The translations under genes and the position numbers were made by a program. This document shows positions 1-11,595 of a DNA stretch of 64,000 nucleotides, one piece after another. The DNA is from Xylocopa sonorina (taxonomy: Eukaryota; Arthropoda; Insecta; Hymenoptera; Apidae): the NCBI RefSeq assembly GCF_050948175.1, contig NC_135202.1, positions 6,634,001 to 6,698,000 of the forward strand. The letters run 5' to 3'. Numbering within the stretch: the first letter of the stretch is position 1; the number at the start of each line of letters is the position of its first letter. The notes below the pieces were generated by a model that ran no database searches, was not told the origin of the DNA, and saw only the letters and a program-made list of their open reading frames with translations.

Positions 1-321
1 TTCGATTGCTTTGAATTCACGTGAATTTTCATTAAATATACAGAGCAGCAAATGGGACCTGCAAGATTCGATTTTTTTTTTTGGAACAGTCTTCCATTAG
101 TTTCAACTTATGATACCAATCCTTGAACAAACTAACATTTCATTTTTCCACTGTTCGAACATAAAAATTAGTGCCTCCGTTTCATATATCAGAACCTAGA
201 GTTCTTCGATCATCCTAATCACATTGCGTACTAAAATTCTCCGAATCCAATGATTAACCTATTTCGTGTGCCATTCGATTAGAAGAAAAGGACGAGACAG
301 TATAGAAAAGAGGATACTAAC
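1..321 (-). other. Intron of FGFR downstream of the Ig2 exon (truncated by window edge)
   Basis: AT-rich sequence follows the GTTAGT donor of the Ig2 exon. I searched the minus strand for the expected continuation (the ER.PHRPIL-type linker that starts D3 in FGFRs) and did not find it. The Ig3, transmembrane and kinase exons must lie to the left of the window. Confidence 0.8.
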
Positions 322-714
322 CGACAATCTCAACTTTGAAGGTATGATTGATGCATCCCAGCTCGTTGCACACGACGCAAGTGTAGTTGCTGCTGTCCTC
401 GGGTACCAGGTCCTCCAGTCTGAAGTTCCACTTGGTCATGACCACTGTGCCCAGCCTTCGTTTCGGCTCCTCGTTGTTCTTGAACCAAGTTATGTTCGGC
501 ATCGGTTGGCCGAAACTTGGACACCTTAAACGTAACGTGTTGCCGGCCGGTTTCCTGACCACGGTCACCATCTCTTCCTTTTTCGTGAAGAACGGTGCCT
601 GCTCCGAGGCGGTGTTGTTGTGCTCCTCAACTGTCTCGTTTTCAGACTTCTCGTTGTCCAGATCGGCCTCCGCGTTGTCGCTGTCCAAGTGCAGTGACCG
701 CGTCTCTGGCAGAT
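322..714 (-). CDS. FGFR: FGF receptor, exon encoding acid box and Ig domain 2 (partial gene)
   Basis: This exon encodes the acidic linker and second immunoglobulin domain of an FGF receptor tyrosine kinase, the extracellular region that binds FGF and heparan sulfate. In provisional precursor numbering, residues about 158-179 are an acid box rich in D/E/N. Residues about 190-278 are the Ig fold: Cys212 in LRCPSFGQPMPNITWFKN, Trp224, and Cys260 in SSNYTCVV. The RCPSFGQPMP, NYTCVV and INHTFKVEIV stretches match the vertebrate FGFR D2 pattern (RCPxxGxPMP, NYTCVV, INHTY). NIT, NYT and NHT are possible glycosylation sites. The exon ends at a GTTAGT donor (GT at 321-320) after codon position 1. The phase-1 acceptor chosen is CAACGTAG|AT at 714; CTGCCAG|AG at 705 is also in phase, so the left edge of the protein is uncertain by three codons. 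Two extra cysteines (263, 268) are unusual against the vertebrate pattern. The kinase domain lies outside the window. Family assignment is firm; heartless versus breathless is not decided here. Confidence 0.93.
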
Positions 715-850
715 CTACGTTGACGATACATTTATTGTAGAACACAGAAATCTGTGTGTGCTGTGAGTTTATTCTACTTGAAAGACAATATCCGTTTGAG
801 GCGTCAGAAACGTAGGAAGAATGATGTACAAAGAAATCGAAAGTACTAAC
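715..850 (-). other. Short intron between FGFR Ig1 and acid-box/Ig2 exons
   Basis: About 136 bases lie between donor GTTAGT and the phase-1 acceptor CAACGTAG. The stretch contains several in-frame stops for the upstream exon. Two other AG sites (exon starts at 760 and 751) have reasonable context but would enter in phase 0, out of frame with the phase-1 donor, so they are disfavoured. Confidence 0.75.
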
Positions 851-1207
851 TTCTCGTTTCGAGTTCCAGTTCGTTCGTCTCCTCGAGAGTCCTGATCGTG
901 CCGAGGGTGCTCCCGTACCTCTCGTTCCCGTGCTGGTATCCGTCGTTCTGCAACGATTCGACCCGTACCGTCACGTTTCTCCATTCCGTGGTACCATTCG
1001 ACTCGACCAAGCAACGATACGAATCCGCGTCCTGCGGCTCGACGCTCTTGAAACGCACCGACTGCTTCAGCAGACGTATCCTCGAGGACGACGGCCGGAA
1101 GAGATCGTCGCCCTTGTACCAAATCGTTTCCTCGTTCGCGCTCGCCGAGCATCGTAGTATCAGTTTCTCACCGACTGACACCGTCACCACGTCGGGATGA
1201 TTTAGAT
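851..1207 (-). CDS. FGFR: FGF receptor, exon encoding Ig domain 1 (partial gene)
   Basis: This exon encodes the first immunoglobulin domain, the autoinhibitory D1 of FGF receptors. It begins at acceptor CGATTGCAG|AT. Its first two bases complete the codon split at the signal-peptide exon (G+AT = Asp29), followed by LNHPDVVTVSVGEKLILRC. Residues about 35-110 form the Ig fold: Cys48 in LILRCSAS, Trp58 in TIWYKG and Cys94 in the DADSYRC motif. NGT and NVT are possible N-glycosylation sites. Residues about 111-147 are a low-complexity linker rich in E, N and T leading to the acid box. The exon ends with one base of a codon at donor A|GTTAGT (GT at 850-849), immediately before an in-frame TAG that would otherwise truncate it. 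D1 is the least conserved FGFR domain, so identity here rests mainly on the neighbouring D2 exon, the shared strand and the matching splice phase. Confidence 0.88.
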
Positions 1208-3434
1208 CTGCAATCGAAACGATTTGTGTGCTTAGAGATTATTAATTAAAATGGGACACTTGGAGCTTTAATGATTCAATATGGCGTTGATACCACTCTC
1301 GAGGACTCCTCGCAGGTTTACACTGTGTCTTTTAGAGAAAGTAAATTTGAAATTGATAAGTATTTATATATATAAATCGCAAAAGGAAAACGATCATCGG
1401 TATCATTTGGCAACGCAGATAACCAGACGCCGTTCGTCGTGCGTTCCCTGAACATCAAGTTCACGAAAGATAAACCGAGAGAACGAGCGCTACTTGGCAG
1501 CGTAACCGCGCCTTCTAATTCGATTCTTCCGCGAATCGTGGCCGCAATAAACGGCACGCTAAAATTGCACGAGGGAATCGCGTGCCGCGATTCAATATCC
1601 CCTGTCGGGACTCGATCTGGATCGTACAGCGGCGTGCGGTTCTAAAAAAAGGCGCCTCCGCGGTCCATCAATCTTGTCCTCTATCCGCCTCTGAGAAAAC
1701 CTCGATCATCGATCGTAATCGCTACCAGTTGTCACAACAACCTCATACCAGCCATTAACGACTCGTTAGCCGCATTTAATGGGTATTAACCGTAATTTTA
1801 GAAACTTATTCCCCCGATCGGCCCGAGTAAATTGAATATCATCAGCGTTTCGGATTCACGTGTATTTCGATACAATTTATGAATCGATTTCCCGCCCGTA
1901 ATTGGCTATTTCAAGTCTCCTCTACTTATTGCAATTTTTATAATCGCTCTATTCGTAATGGCTTTTCAATTCTAGGTGTCGTTTTTGAGATTAGTAACGA
2001 GTTCCATTTTCAGCCCCAATGGAATCTCTCTTTTTATCGATCGCGATGGAGGAAGACGCTTTTTCTTCCTCCCCTGCTTTCGTGCCTTATTATATTTTAC
2101 AGGTGATTTCAAAGTATGCAATCGTTTGTTATTCAAAACACTCATCCGTATGCATGTTTCGTACAACTTTCTCGCTTTTTCGAGTTATACTACCGCCGTA
2201 CACCAATGTAATCCCTATCACACAGATGTTATCTTATTCAAATATTAGCTCCAGTCACCCCAATTTCAAACATTCCGAATCTCTCCGCGATCGACGATTC
2301 CATCGCATGCCTTTACTTATTACTCACTTCTGAACTTCGTTCCCGCTGCCTCGTCAGTGATTGTATGCTTACCCCCCTGCTCCTAAAATTTATTATTTTC
2401 CGAGTAGCCTGCAGAATGATCAGTCGGTCTAATATTAGAGCATCGAGAACGTTTTCATCGAATACCATCGGCTCTACCAGATACCAACCAAAAGAAGTAA
2501 CGCCACTTAGCACCCCGCTCTCGAAAATAGTTCTCCATCCGCAACCCCTTTCAAGCGTAGAGCGTCGTTCGGTTGCGCGGAATAGCCGGTACATAACAAT
2601 ACTCGTAAAAGACGATCCGCGCCGGTCGAATGAACCGTCCCATCAACTACTTCGTTCAACGACGGTGACGTTCAACGCGATCGTAAATAACCGAAATAAT
2701 AACCACCCCAGCCCAATTACCCTACATCTCGGATCATTTCTCAACCTTGAACACTCGGTTAAATCTCATCGCGGCTCGACTCGCCGTGCACTTGGCTCGG
2801 TTCAGGCTCGTTCACGAAAATCACTGTGCAGAACTCGTTTCCCATTCGAACGGGCGGACGGGTCCCATTCATGAGCGGCTGGCCATCGAGGTGTCGCCAT
2901 TTGGACGTTGGCCAGCGGCGAGAAATCGCGACACTGTCCCTTCGGGTTAGTCGTTCCCATCTGGATGATCCGCCGCGTCGCGTCTCGTCCTGTTTCCTTC
3001 TGTTCGTCGACGTCGATTCGTCCCTTTTCGCCCGACTAAATTTAAAGGCCCGCTCGAGGGTTGCTCAGGCTCCCCCTCGCGTCTATCGAGATGCCTGGAA
3101 GGTCTATGATTACGGTCTAGGGTGCTCGTCCACGTTTTACAGGCTCGATGATTCTAGGTGAGACGCGCGATGAAGACTGTTGTTGGCCAGGCAGTTTGAT
3201 TAGCAGGCAATGGTATTATAGGGTGTTTTGATACTTGGATGTCGGGGTGTTGATGGGTACGAGGTAATGTCGGTCGTTTCCAGCAGTCTCGTGAAAATTA
3301 TGAATAGAATAAAAATCGAAATTGTAAATAAAGTAAAGATTGCTGGGTAGCGAGGAGCTGACGATTCTGGGTAAATGGCGCTCGTTCCAGGAATCATTTA
3401 AACAAGTATACTTTAATAGAGAACTGTAGATACA

Positions 3435-3457
3435 ATATATATATATATATATATATA
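3435..3457. repeat. (AT)n microsatellite
   Basis: Uninterrupted alternating AT for 23 bases within the FGFR intron. Confidence 0.95.
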
Positions 3458-5277
3458 AGAAAATGATGTGGCTGCTGGATATTTCAATTGCTGAATAACA
3501 GGATGTTGATGTTTCCATGGAAGTGACGTTGGTATCCAATAGTTCGTACTGGAAGTTTAATTTATTTTCTTAGATGATTCACGAATTGGAGAAATAATTG
3601 TCGCTAGGAATTCCATTCAGGGATCTTTCTTTTTTTAAGGAATTCTCCCTCGTTTCCAATTGGTTTCATACGAGAAACTATAAAAATAGTGTACTCTTTA
3701 AGCGAAATATTTACACAAAAAATACCAAGAATTTTTGGTCTGCAGAATACTTTAAACGATTCTGTAATTAGCCCAGTTAAAACGACGTCTATTTATTGTC
3801 TCATCGTGTCAGATGCATACAGAGAATTCCATCTCGCCCACCATTTCCTGAACACGGTGTTCCTCTCGTGTTCAGACGCACGCGACTACTTCAATTTCAT
3901 CCCAGTCTCCAGCACTGGTTCCTTCATTTCTTTTGTCCCGTCTCCAAACATCCTTGGCGTTCGTGTACAAACGGCTAATTGTCCCAAGTGCTCTCCTTCC
4001 CCCACGACGGAAGCCGATCGCGGGTTTATTGTCTTTGCCAGTTCCGTTCCAGCGTCTTTTTTCGGACACAACGTCACGTGCGTCACCGTGCACGATCCCT
4101 CGTGACGTCTCTGAATTGTTTGATCGCGACACGAGCAGACGGACTGTTCGTTGGACATTCTACCATCTTTGGCCTCGCGGCGTTCGATCGACGTCCATTT
4201 TGGTCCTAAGTTCAGATAGCGGTGTGAAAACATTAATGTAAAAGAATGATGACACTGACTTTTTTTGGTGCGCTTGTGTAGCTTGTAATTTGAGTTGGTA
4301 TTTTTCAATTATTCGAACACGAAATTATCTTCGTTCTATTGTATTTTTGTTTTGTGACGATATCTAAGTTGATGCTAGACTTTGTCAGATTTATTCCGTA
4401 AATAAGAAGCGATTCGAGACAATGTCGAGGTCTGTTCGACTTTTTTTCTCATCGAGTCGAAGGAAATAATACTTTCACCCTCGTTTAGGCGATTATCGAC
4501 ATCGCGAATAATGTTCGATTTCTGCGTATGACATCACGCGGGCCATCTGTTTCGGTTCTGGCGCCAGGAATAGCGATAAACGTTTCGAGAGACTCGCGTC
4601 CCTCTGTCTCTCTTTGTCTTTTTCCCCGACCCTCTCGTTTTCTTCTTCGGACGTCGAAAGCTCGCTGCTTCTGGCAAGTTTTACTCGGCGAAAAGGCCAT
4701 CCACGGCTACGGGAATCGTCGTAAACAGATCTTGGCGAGCGATTCGATCGACGGATACGCGCGTACGCGGCGTGAGATCGGTTCCATTTAAATTCATCAC
4801 CGTCGCCACGTCTCATTGATTTCCTTCGACGCATTTGCGTTCAATTCTGCGCCAGGTTTCGCGTTAATCCTGTCTTCCCGCGATTTAACGATCCACACGG
4901 TTGATTCGTGGTATTTCAGAGTTTACACGTCTCGTCCCGTTCCTCAAGGCTGTTAAAGATCATCTTACTTTTTATCTCGACCACCGTTTAGGATCGTTAC
5001 CTACTTTAAACGTCAATTCTGTTTCAATCGAGGATCGCTTAGTCTCGTTTCTGGCGCTCGCTTGGTCTCGTTGGTCGAGACAGAAAAATGGAGATGACCA
5101 GTTTCCGCGTGGAAGCTTTCAATGCCGTCGACGCAAATTTCACGATAATTCCTCGTTGACGTTGAGATCGACAATTACTAAGCTCCGAATTCGATGATTG
5201 CCCGGGCTCGTGGTCTAGATTGTTGAAATGGGACGTGAGAAATCGTAGTGGAAATCACAGTGGTTTCGTTCGACGCG

Positions 5278-5297
5278 CATTAGCCATTTAGCTAATG
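5278..5297. repeat. Perfect inverted repeat CATTAGC / GCTAATG
   Basis: Seven-base perfect arms are separated by six bases (CATTTA). The arms carry a TAAT homeodomain-type core in mirrored orientation, so this could be a paired binding site or a chance hairpin. Confidence 0.6.
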
Positions 5298-7900
5298 GCG
5301 GGGACCTGGATCGTCCCCGTTTGACAACCGGACCCGGGCTTCCACGTTTATTTACCCGCGCCACCGTTTAAACGCGCACCTTTTCATGGTGCCATTCCGT
5401 GGCGGATCGGTTTTCATCCTGTTTTCCGTTTGTTGCCGCCATCAAAGCGCTTTGGCTGCTCGAGGAACGCGTACCATCCCTATGGCAGCTTCGCAGCACA
5501 GCTTCTATGTTTGTCTATTATGATATCAAACGAAACGTCCCCCCTCGACGGGGCCAAAATACCGTATAGTAAATAGAAATGAAATTTCCTGTCTCCCTTG
5601 ATCGTTCGTCCCTTTAAAGCGGCGATAATAAGCGTCGAAAGAGGATAAAAGAAAGTGGCCAGTCCTCTTGTACGAGCAATCGACAGTTTTGTAATCGTCA
5701 ATCTCTCTGCTCCCTCGGAGTAATCGGTGTAATTCAAGGCAGGCGAGCACGTTTCATCGTTTACCTCCATCCGAGGCAGCCGGGAAGAAAAGCGGAATGG
5801 CGAAATTTATATACATCGATTTCTAACTTCCACGAATTTCACGGTTAATACACTTTATGATCAGCGCGAGGAACGGAATTAGAAAAGAAAATAACGTCCC
5901 TCGCGGAGCGAGCCAGGTATACCTATACAGCCTCGATTCCCGCCGGAAGCAACGTACGGCAATATCGTTATACGGTTTTACGCGAGTGATTTACGACAGT
6001 CGGTCCCGATCACGATAGAAGGCACTGTTCAACGGCCGCTAAATTACCCGGCGACATTTTACACGGGATTGTTGCAAATAATTATCGGTTAGCCGATCGA
6101 GAAATCGGCCGATAACGTGCCGCGATGTAACGATCGCACGGGGCGTTAATCCCGTCCAATAAATCCTGCGATCCGTCTGAAAAACCGTACTATATCCTAT
6201 CCTCGACACGCGGCGCTTGTGCTCGCGGTACGCTCTCTTGGGAACAGCACGCGCCGCTCGTAAATTAATTTCAAAGTTTTCGCGCGCCCAGCGCACCGCT
6301 GCGCTTGCTCGCTTCCGCGATTGGCGCTCGGGACATTTTCGAATCGAGACGTGCAGGTTTACCCGTGGCATTATCGCTCCCATATTTCGCTGCGAATCGA
6401 CGTAAGAGCGTCGATTCGATTACGTGGAACTTAATAATTACCAGTGCCATCAATTTGTACTGGAACTAATCAGGCTCCAATATTCTTGTACGAACGGTTG
6501 AACGTGTAACCATATCTCGCCCGGTTCGAATTGAAATCGCGGTGAATCGGTTAGTTCCTATTTAAATTTAAACGCGTATCTGGTCTTGGGTTAGACTCGA
6601 GCCGAGCTCGATAGGAGGCTGATCCACGAACGAGCGCCCTGCAGAGCGCTTGACCGGACCCGCGCAAAAGAAACAATCAAAATCGATAGTTTACATCCCT
6701 ACAATTTCCAGGCGCACTAGCGTCTGTTTAGAGTCGGCATAGCATTTCGTTACAGCCGGCCCTCGGTCAATATACTCCTCAAACTATTTTAATGAACTCA
6801 AAACAACTCTCTTCTTCTTATTTACACGAGCTGGGGCTATTTTCGCCCGTGTGTTGCTTAACTTGAAAAACGAAAGAACGGTTCGCCGACGGGCACGTCT
6901 CACGACTGACGCGCGAATGTTTCAGATGGCGAGGAAAGAACGTGGAAACGTGGAAGCGAGGAGAGTCTATCTTAATCCGAGGTGGACCGTCTCAATCTAC
7001 TCGCGCCCGGTCCCTTGCACGACCTGATCTACTAGATCCAGTTCTGGGGTGAGTCGACATCATCGACGGTTCTACATTAATTATGCGCATGCAAAAAACA
7101 GAACGAAAGTTGTACATTTGCTTCCATGCGATACGATCCATAAATTAGTACATTATCCACTTAAGTTGTAATGAACGAACGAACGACCAGAGGAGGCTCT
7201 TCGAACTGATACAATTCTAGATGTTTCTGCCGTTTCTTTCGCATTCAATTGAAAATTTGGCGGCGCGAAAATCGCGATTCTATCCGCTGTTGTTGAACGT
7301 AACGGAAACCGACGAGCGGCTCCGTTTCCGTCGACGCGCCGTGACGAACAGTCGACTTTAATCCAGGGGCCTAGAGGCTGGCCGAGTTTGCCGCGTTAAT
7401 CTCTTCAAATACACCGTGAAACCGAGGCACCACGCTGGCGGAAACGCGCGTGCACGTGAGCTAACATGCAACAGCAACGTGGAAACAAAATCTGTGCGCG
7501 TTTACCAGACACGCGTCTATTTCTGAAACGGGCTACCCTTCCTCGCGCTTACTACCGATTTTCCATCACGCCAGCCAGTTCGAATTCGTAGTTTAATTAA
7601 CGCGGTGCCGTCCTTAACGGGGGCTCGAGCAGAAATTCTTGCCTCTCGGTCAATTAAAGGACTTCCGCGATAATTTAACTCCAGCTAATCTTTTATAAAA
7701 TCCGCGCACGCACGCGAACCGAAGTTTTCATCCCACAATTTATCAATCTCGTAGAACCAGTTTCATTCAACAACTTCAATCGCTGGTACGGTTACTTATC
7801 GAACTGCTTCGCGGTAAAAAATAGTTAACAATTACTGAGGGAACAGAGAAAAAAAGAAAAACAAAAAAGAGGACAAGAGACAGTCCCGGACTGCTCAGTT

Positions 7901-10900
7901 TCTCGGCTCCAAATACAGTCAGGGCGTCAGCGGAAGCTGCGTAAATGTCCCTCGAGAGCAGCGCTCCTTTTGCCCGCGAATGGAGCGAATTCTAAAGTAT
8001 CGTTTCCTCGTAGAAACGGTTCTGCCATATCCGGCGGTGCTCCGTTCTTCCATCTTTTCGTTTTACCAGCAGGTCGCATCGCGACGAGATGCACCTGTTC
8101 ATCGATAAATCGATGATTAACAGCCATCGACAGCCGTGACGCGAGCCGATCGATCCTCGTCGCGCGGCCAAACAAGGAGGGCTCGTTTGTTCTCTCCTTT
8201 TTCTACTCTCCCCGGCCGTATCTGTCCGGCTGAATCGGGATCGCGTGGAAAAACCTATTTAGAGAAAGCAGCCACTTCGAGAGATCGCGTTCGGAGACAC
8301 GAGCGGCCACGAAACGCGTATCCGACCGCGTAAACAGCATTCCAAAAATATTCGGCAACTTCTCCGCGTTACGACGATCCTGGCTCTTTCATCTGGTGGA
8401 TACGTCAACAAGCCACGAGCAACGAATCGATTTCGTTCGTTACGTTCCTCGTCCCCGTATTTCGTTACTTTTGGCTGCTGAAGGGGGAGTATTGGACGAA
8501 GTAGAAGAGCCTTCGATTTCGTGGTCCTTGGAACGTTTTTACGGTTCGTTTCTTACGATATCCTACGATCCATTACACGAAATATCGTTGCAGACATAAA
8601 TTGGATAAAAATAAATCCCCGCGTCTCGTTACGTCCATAAATTAAATGAACACCAAAGTAAGGAGAAACAATCAACTAAATGTTCACCTACTTCGAGCTC
8701 CTTGCTGGAAGAGTATCTCGTTGTCCGGCGCTCTCTCGCACATGAATCATGAATACCATAAATCTATCTCATTATTTCGAAGTACAATAAATTACCAGAT
8801 AATGCAACGGGCATACATTCGTGTGTGATTCACTAAAATCATCGGAGGGAGAAAAAAAAAGGATGGAAAGAGAGGTAGAGGTAACAGCATGGAAAGGAAA
8901 CGTACGTGGGTTCAAGTCGATTTGTTCCGAAAATAGCCAGAGCAGTGGCGTTATAACGAGGCGCAACTATCGTAGGGCTGGCTAGAGGACAACCGAGTGA
9001 TTTATGCCCCTTTAATTGCGCGACCCTTTAGCACCTTCCAGGCAGAAGCTGTTTTCCGCTTATCTCGGGACTCCTCGTTCCATGGGAGTCTGCGCGCGCG
9101 GTTAAATTGCTTTACGGGAGTGCTCGTTCGTCGGTATCGAGGATACCGGAGGATTGAATCGCTGAGATTTATGTCTGGCCCGTTGACCGTGGGGTAATTA
9201 GGTTGCTTAGGACGGTAGATACCAGCCTGTCGGGGGAGTGGACTTATTGGAACCGGTGAACGGAAATAAATTTAGATTACTCGACGCAATGGGGATCGTT
9301 AGCAGTAGGGGGATGGGATTTGTGGGATGCGGGACTGTTCGCTGTTCGATCATCCGGCGAATTTTTATCACATATGTACGTACACGATTTTATATACCCT
9401 GCAAGATAAATTTAAAATTCCACTTGAAAATATCTTGGTATGAATCCACTAAATAGCGAACTCTAATGACGAGGGTGGAAAATATTCCAAGTATCCTTTC
9501 AAGTATCTGGTTTCTCGATTTCTTTTCTTATGAAGGATCATTGCAAAACGAAGGCGATATCGCTACTAAACTTCTAATATCCGCAGACAAATTCACGTCT
9601 CGCGATACCATCTCTGTTTCCACCCCCTCTCGAATCTAGAAGGGGATAAATTCCAGTCCCCTCGCCGGCTCGTGCAAGGCTCGAGTGGCCAGATTAATTC
9701 GTCCCAACTCGTCCTATTTTTCACCTCGGTTCCATGAACAAAAACCGTGTACAAGATGGGAGTAACAGAGAATTCGATGGCTTCGTACAGTCTCGGATTA
9801 CCGTGATCCCACGCGGTTAGATCGTATCTGGATCGGCTTAATCCGGGGATCTGACCCATAGCCCAGGGTTCTTTTTCGCGTTCAACTAGCCGATGTACCA
9901 ACCGGATCGAGCGTACGGTATTAATTCTACAAAGCGGGGAACACGATACCCTTTCTCGAACCCTTTCGTTGCTTGCTCCCCGCCTTTTCTTTTTTTCACC
10001 TCGCGGAACCACCGGACAGATCGCCGTCTGTGTTTCACGCCTGTTACACGCCAGTGTGACGAAATCATTCTCTTGATTTCGACACTGCCGCTGGGTGCAT
10101 TCAGAATCGAGAGAGACTTCGCGCTCAGTCGGGTCGAATGTTAATTGATCTGTTAAGTAGACCCTGGTGGCGGTAAAGCGATACGTTACGGTTAAGCTAT
10201 TCGCTGGTAAAGTATTATACCGTGGAGGGAAAAATTATTCGCGTGCTCGTTGCGAATTTATGCGGTCGATTAAGTTTGCGATTTTCGCGAGAAGCGTTGA
10301 GGCTATTAAAGACGGTAATTTTGTGTAAATAATTTGCGACAGAGAGGTGTATTTCGTTTTTGAGCAACGTCTGAAATAGTATCGATTAGAATTGTTTCGA
10401 AGAAGTTAAGACGATCGCGGAAGCTTAAACGAAGCGATAGCATCTGTTTGTCATCCAAGATCAGTCGTGTTCTCGACGAAATAATTTTCTATGTAAATTT
10501 CGAAACGATGGAGCGTAAGTCGGGATTAAATTTAAGCGCGAGGATTAATTGATGCGTCAAGTGGATTATACGGATCGTATCGATTCCAGACGACGGGAAA
10601 TTGATCGTAGAAATCCTGTTGCCTGTTCGCCTGTCTTCATCGGGCAGGATTAACTCGGTTTATCGGTCTTACGAAATCATTTTCTGCGTTTCGCCGCTGG
10701 ATCGTTTACGATATTCAAATCCTAGCGAATTAGACGTGCTTACCGTGTCATTGTTCACGTTCGAATAATCCAGGGAGGTTTACTTTGACTTTCAGCGTGA
10801 ATTGCGCGAGATGCGTAATAAATAATAGATCGTAAATAACTTCTGACAGTGTAGACATATATTAGCCTCGTTATCTTTATCAATGTCTGTCTCAAAATTC

Positions 10901-11555
10901 CGATTCAAAATCCTCGATCTACAAAAATAATAACAATGAGTACAATGCAATATAAGACGAGTTGAAGATCCCTATTTTCGCCAAGTGAAACAATCTTCCC
11001 TCATTTCTTCCAATACTCAAGACTTTGGAAAACCTCAGATAAAGATGTATACACTTTAAGTTCAATCGTTTTACCTAAATTAGCTTATAATAACCACTGG
11101 TTGCGTCGATTTCCAAAATGCTACTTATCCAAATTGACATAAATCCACGTATCGTGCTCGATGGCGCGAGTCAATCGACTCAACCCTCCCCCAACCATTC
11201 GTCCTTTCGCCTCCGACTCGAGGCATCGACGAACCTGTCGTGCTGACGAAAAAAAGGGTGAAAAAAGCTGGAAGAAAGAGAGATCAGTCCGGCATAATGC
11301 AACAGGTGTCCCGTTATACTCAACCCTTGTGTCACGTGATCTGGTTGAATCGAGCCAGCTAGTAGAGGGTTCCCAAGAGAGGGACTGGTCTGGGTGCATC
11401 TATTTAGGAAGCAAGCGAACGTCTAGAAGGCGGTAGCTCGTGTGCGTCCCGTTTCCAGACGTCCTGGACGTTCTAATTAAGATTCCGGCTTTGCCCCCGA
11501 GCCCACGTTCGAGTCGTTCTGTTTAATATAAAACAACGCCACGGATAGAAAAAAG

Positions 11556-11595
<40 letters not shown>

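Larger units (their letters stand above)
1208..7900 (-). other. FGFR intron (signal-peptide exon to Ig1 exon), left half
   Basis: No exon is supported here. Open frames are short, overlap on both strands and show no recognisable domain. Contents are AT-rich stretches (1240-2300, 3280-3750, 4200-4420), a pyrimidine-rich patch near 4590-4660, CpG-rich mixed sequence from 5260 to 6400, an AT dinucleotide run at 3435-3457 and a small perfect inverted repeat at 5278-5297. A 33-codon ATG ORF near 6926 followed by GTGAGT near 7045 (plus strand) is too weak to call. Confidence 0.6.

Noticed and set aside
743..760. Upstream acceptors giving FGFR exon starts at 760 or 751
   Set aside because: Phase 0 entry is incompatible with the phase-1 donor at 851.
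6926..7046. Possible small plus-strand exon (TTTCAG|ATGGCGAGG ... GTGAGT)
   Set aside because: The frame stops before the donor and the peptide is unrecognised; splice motifs of this quality occur by chance.
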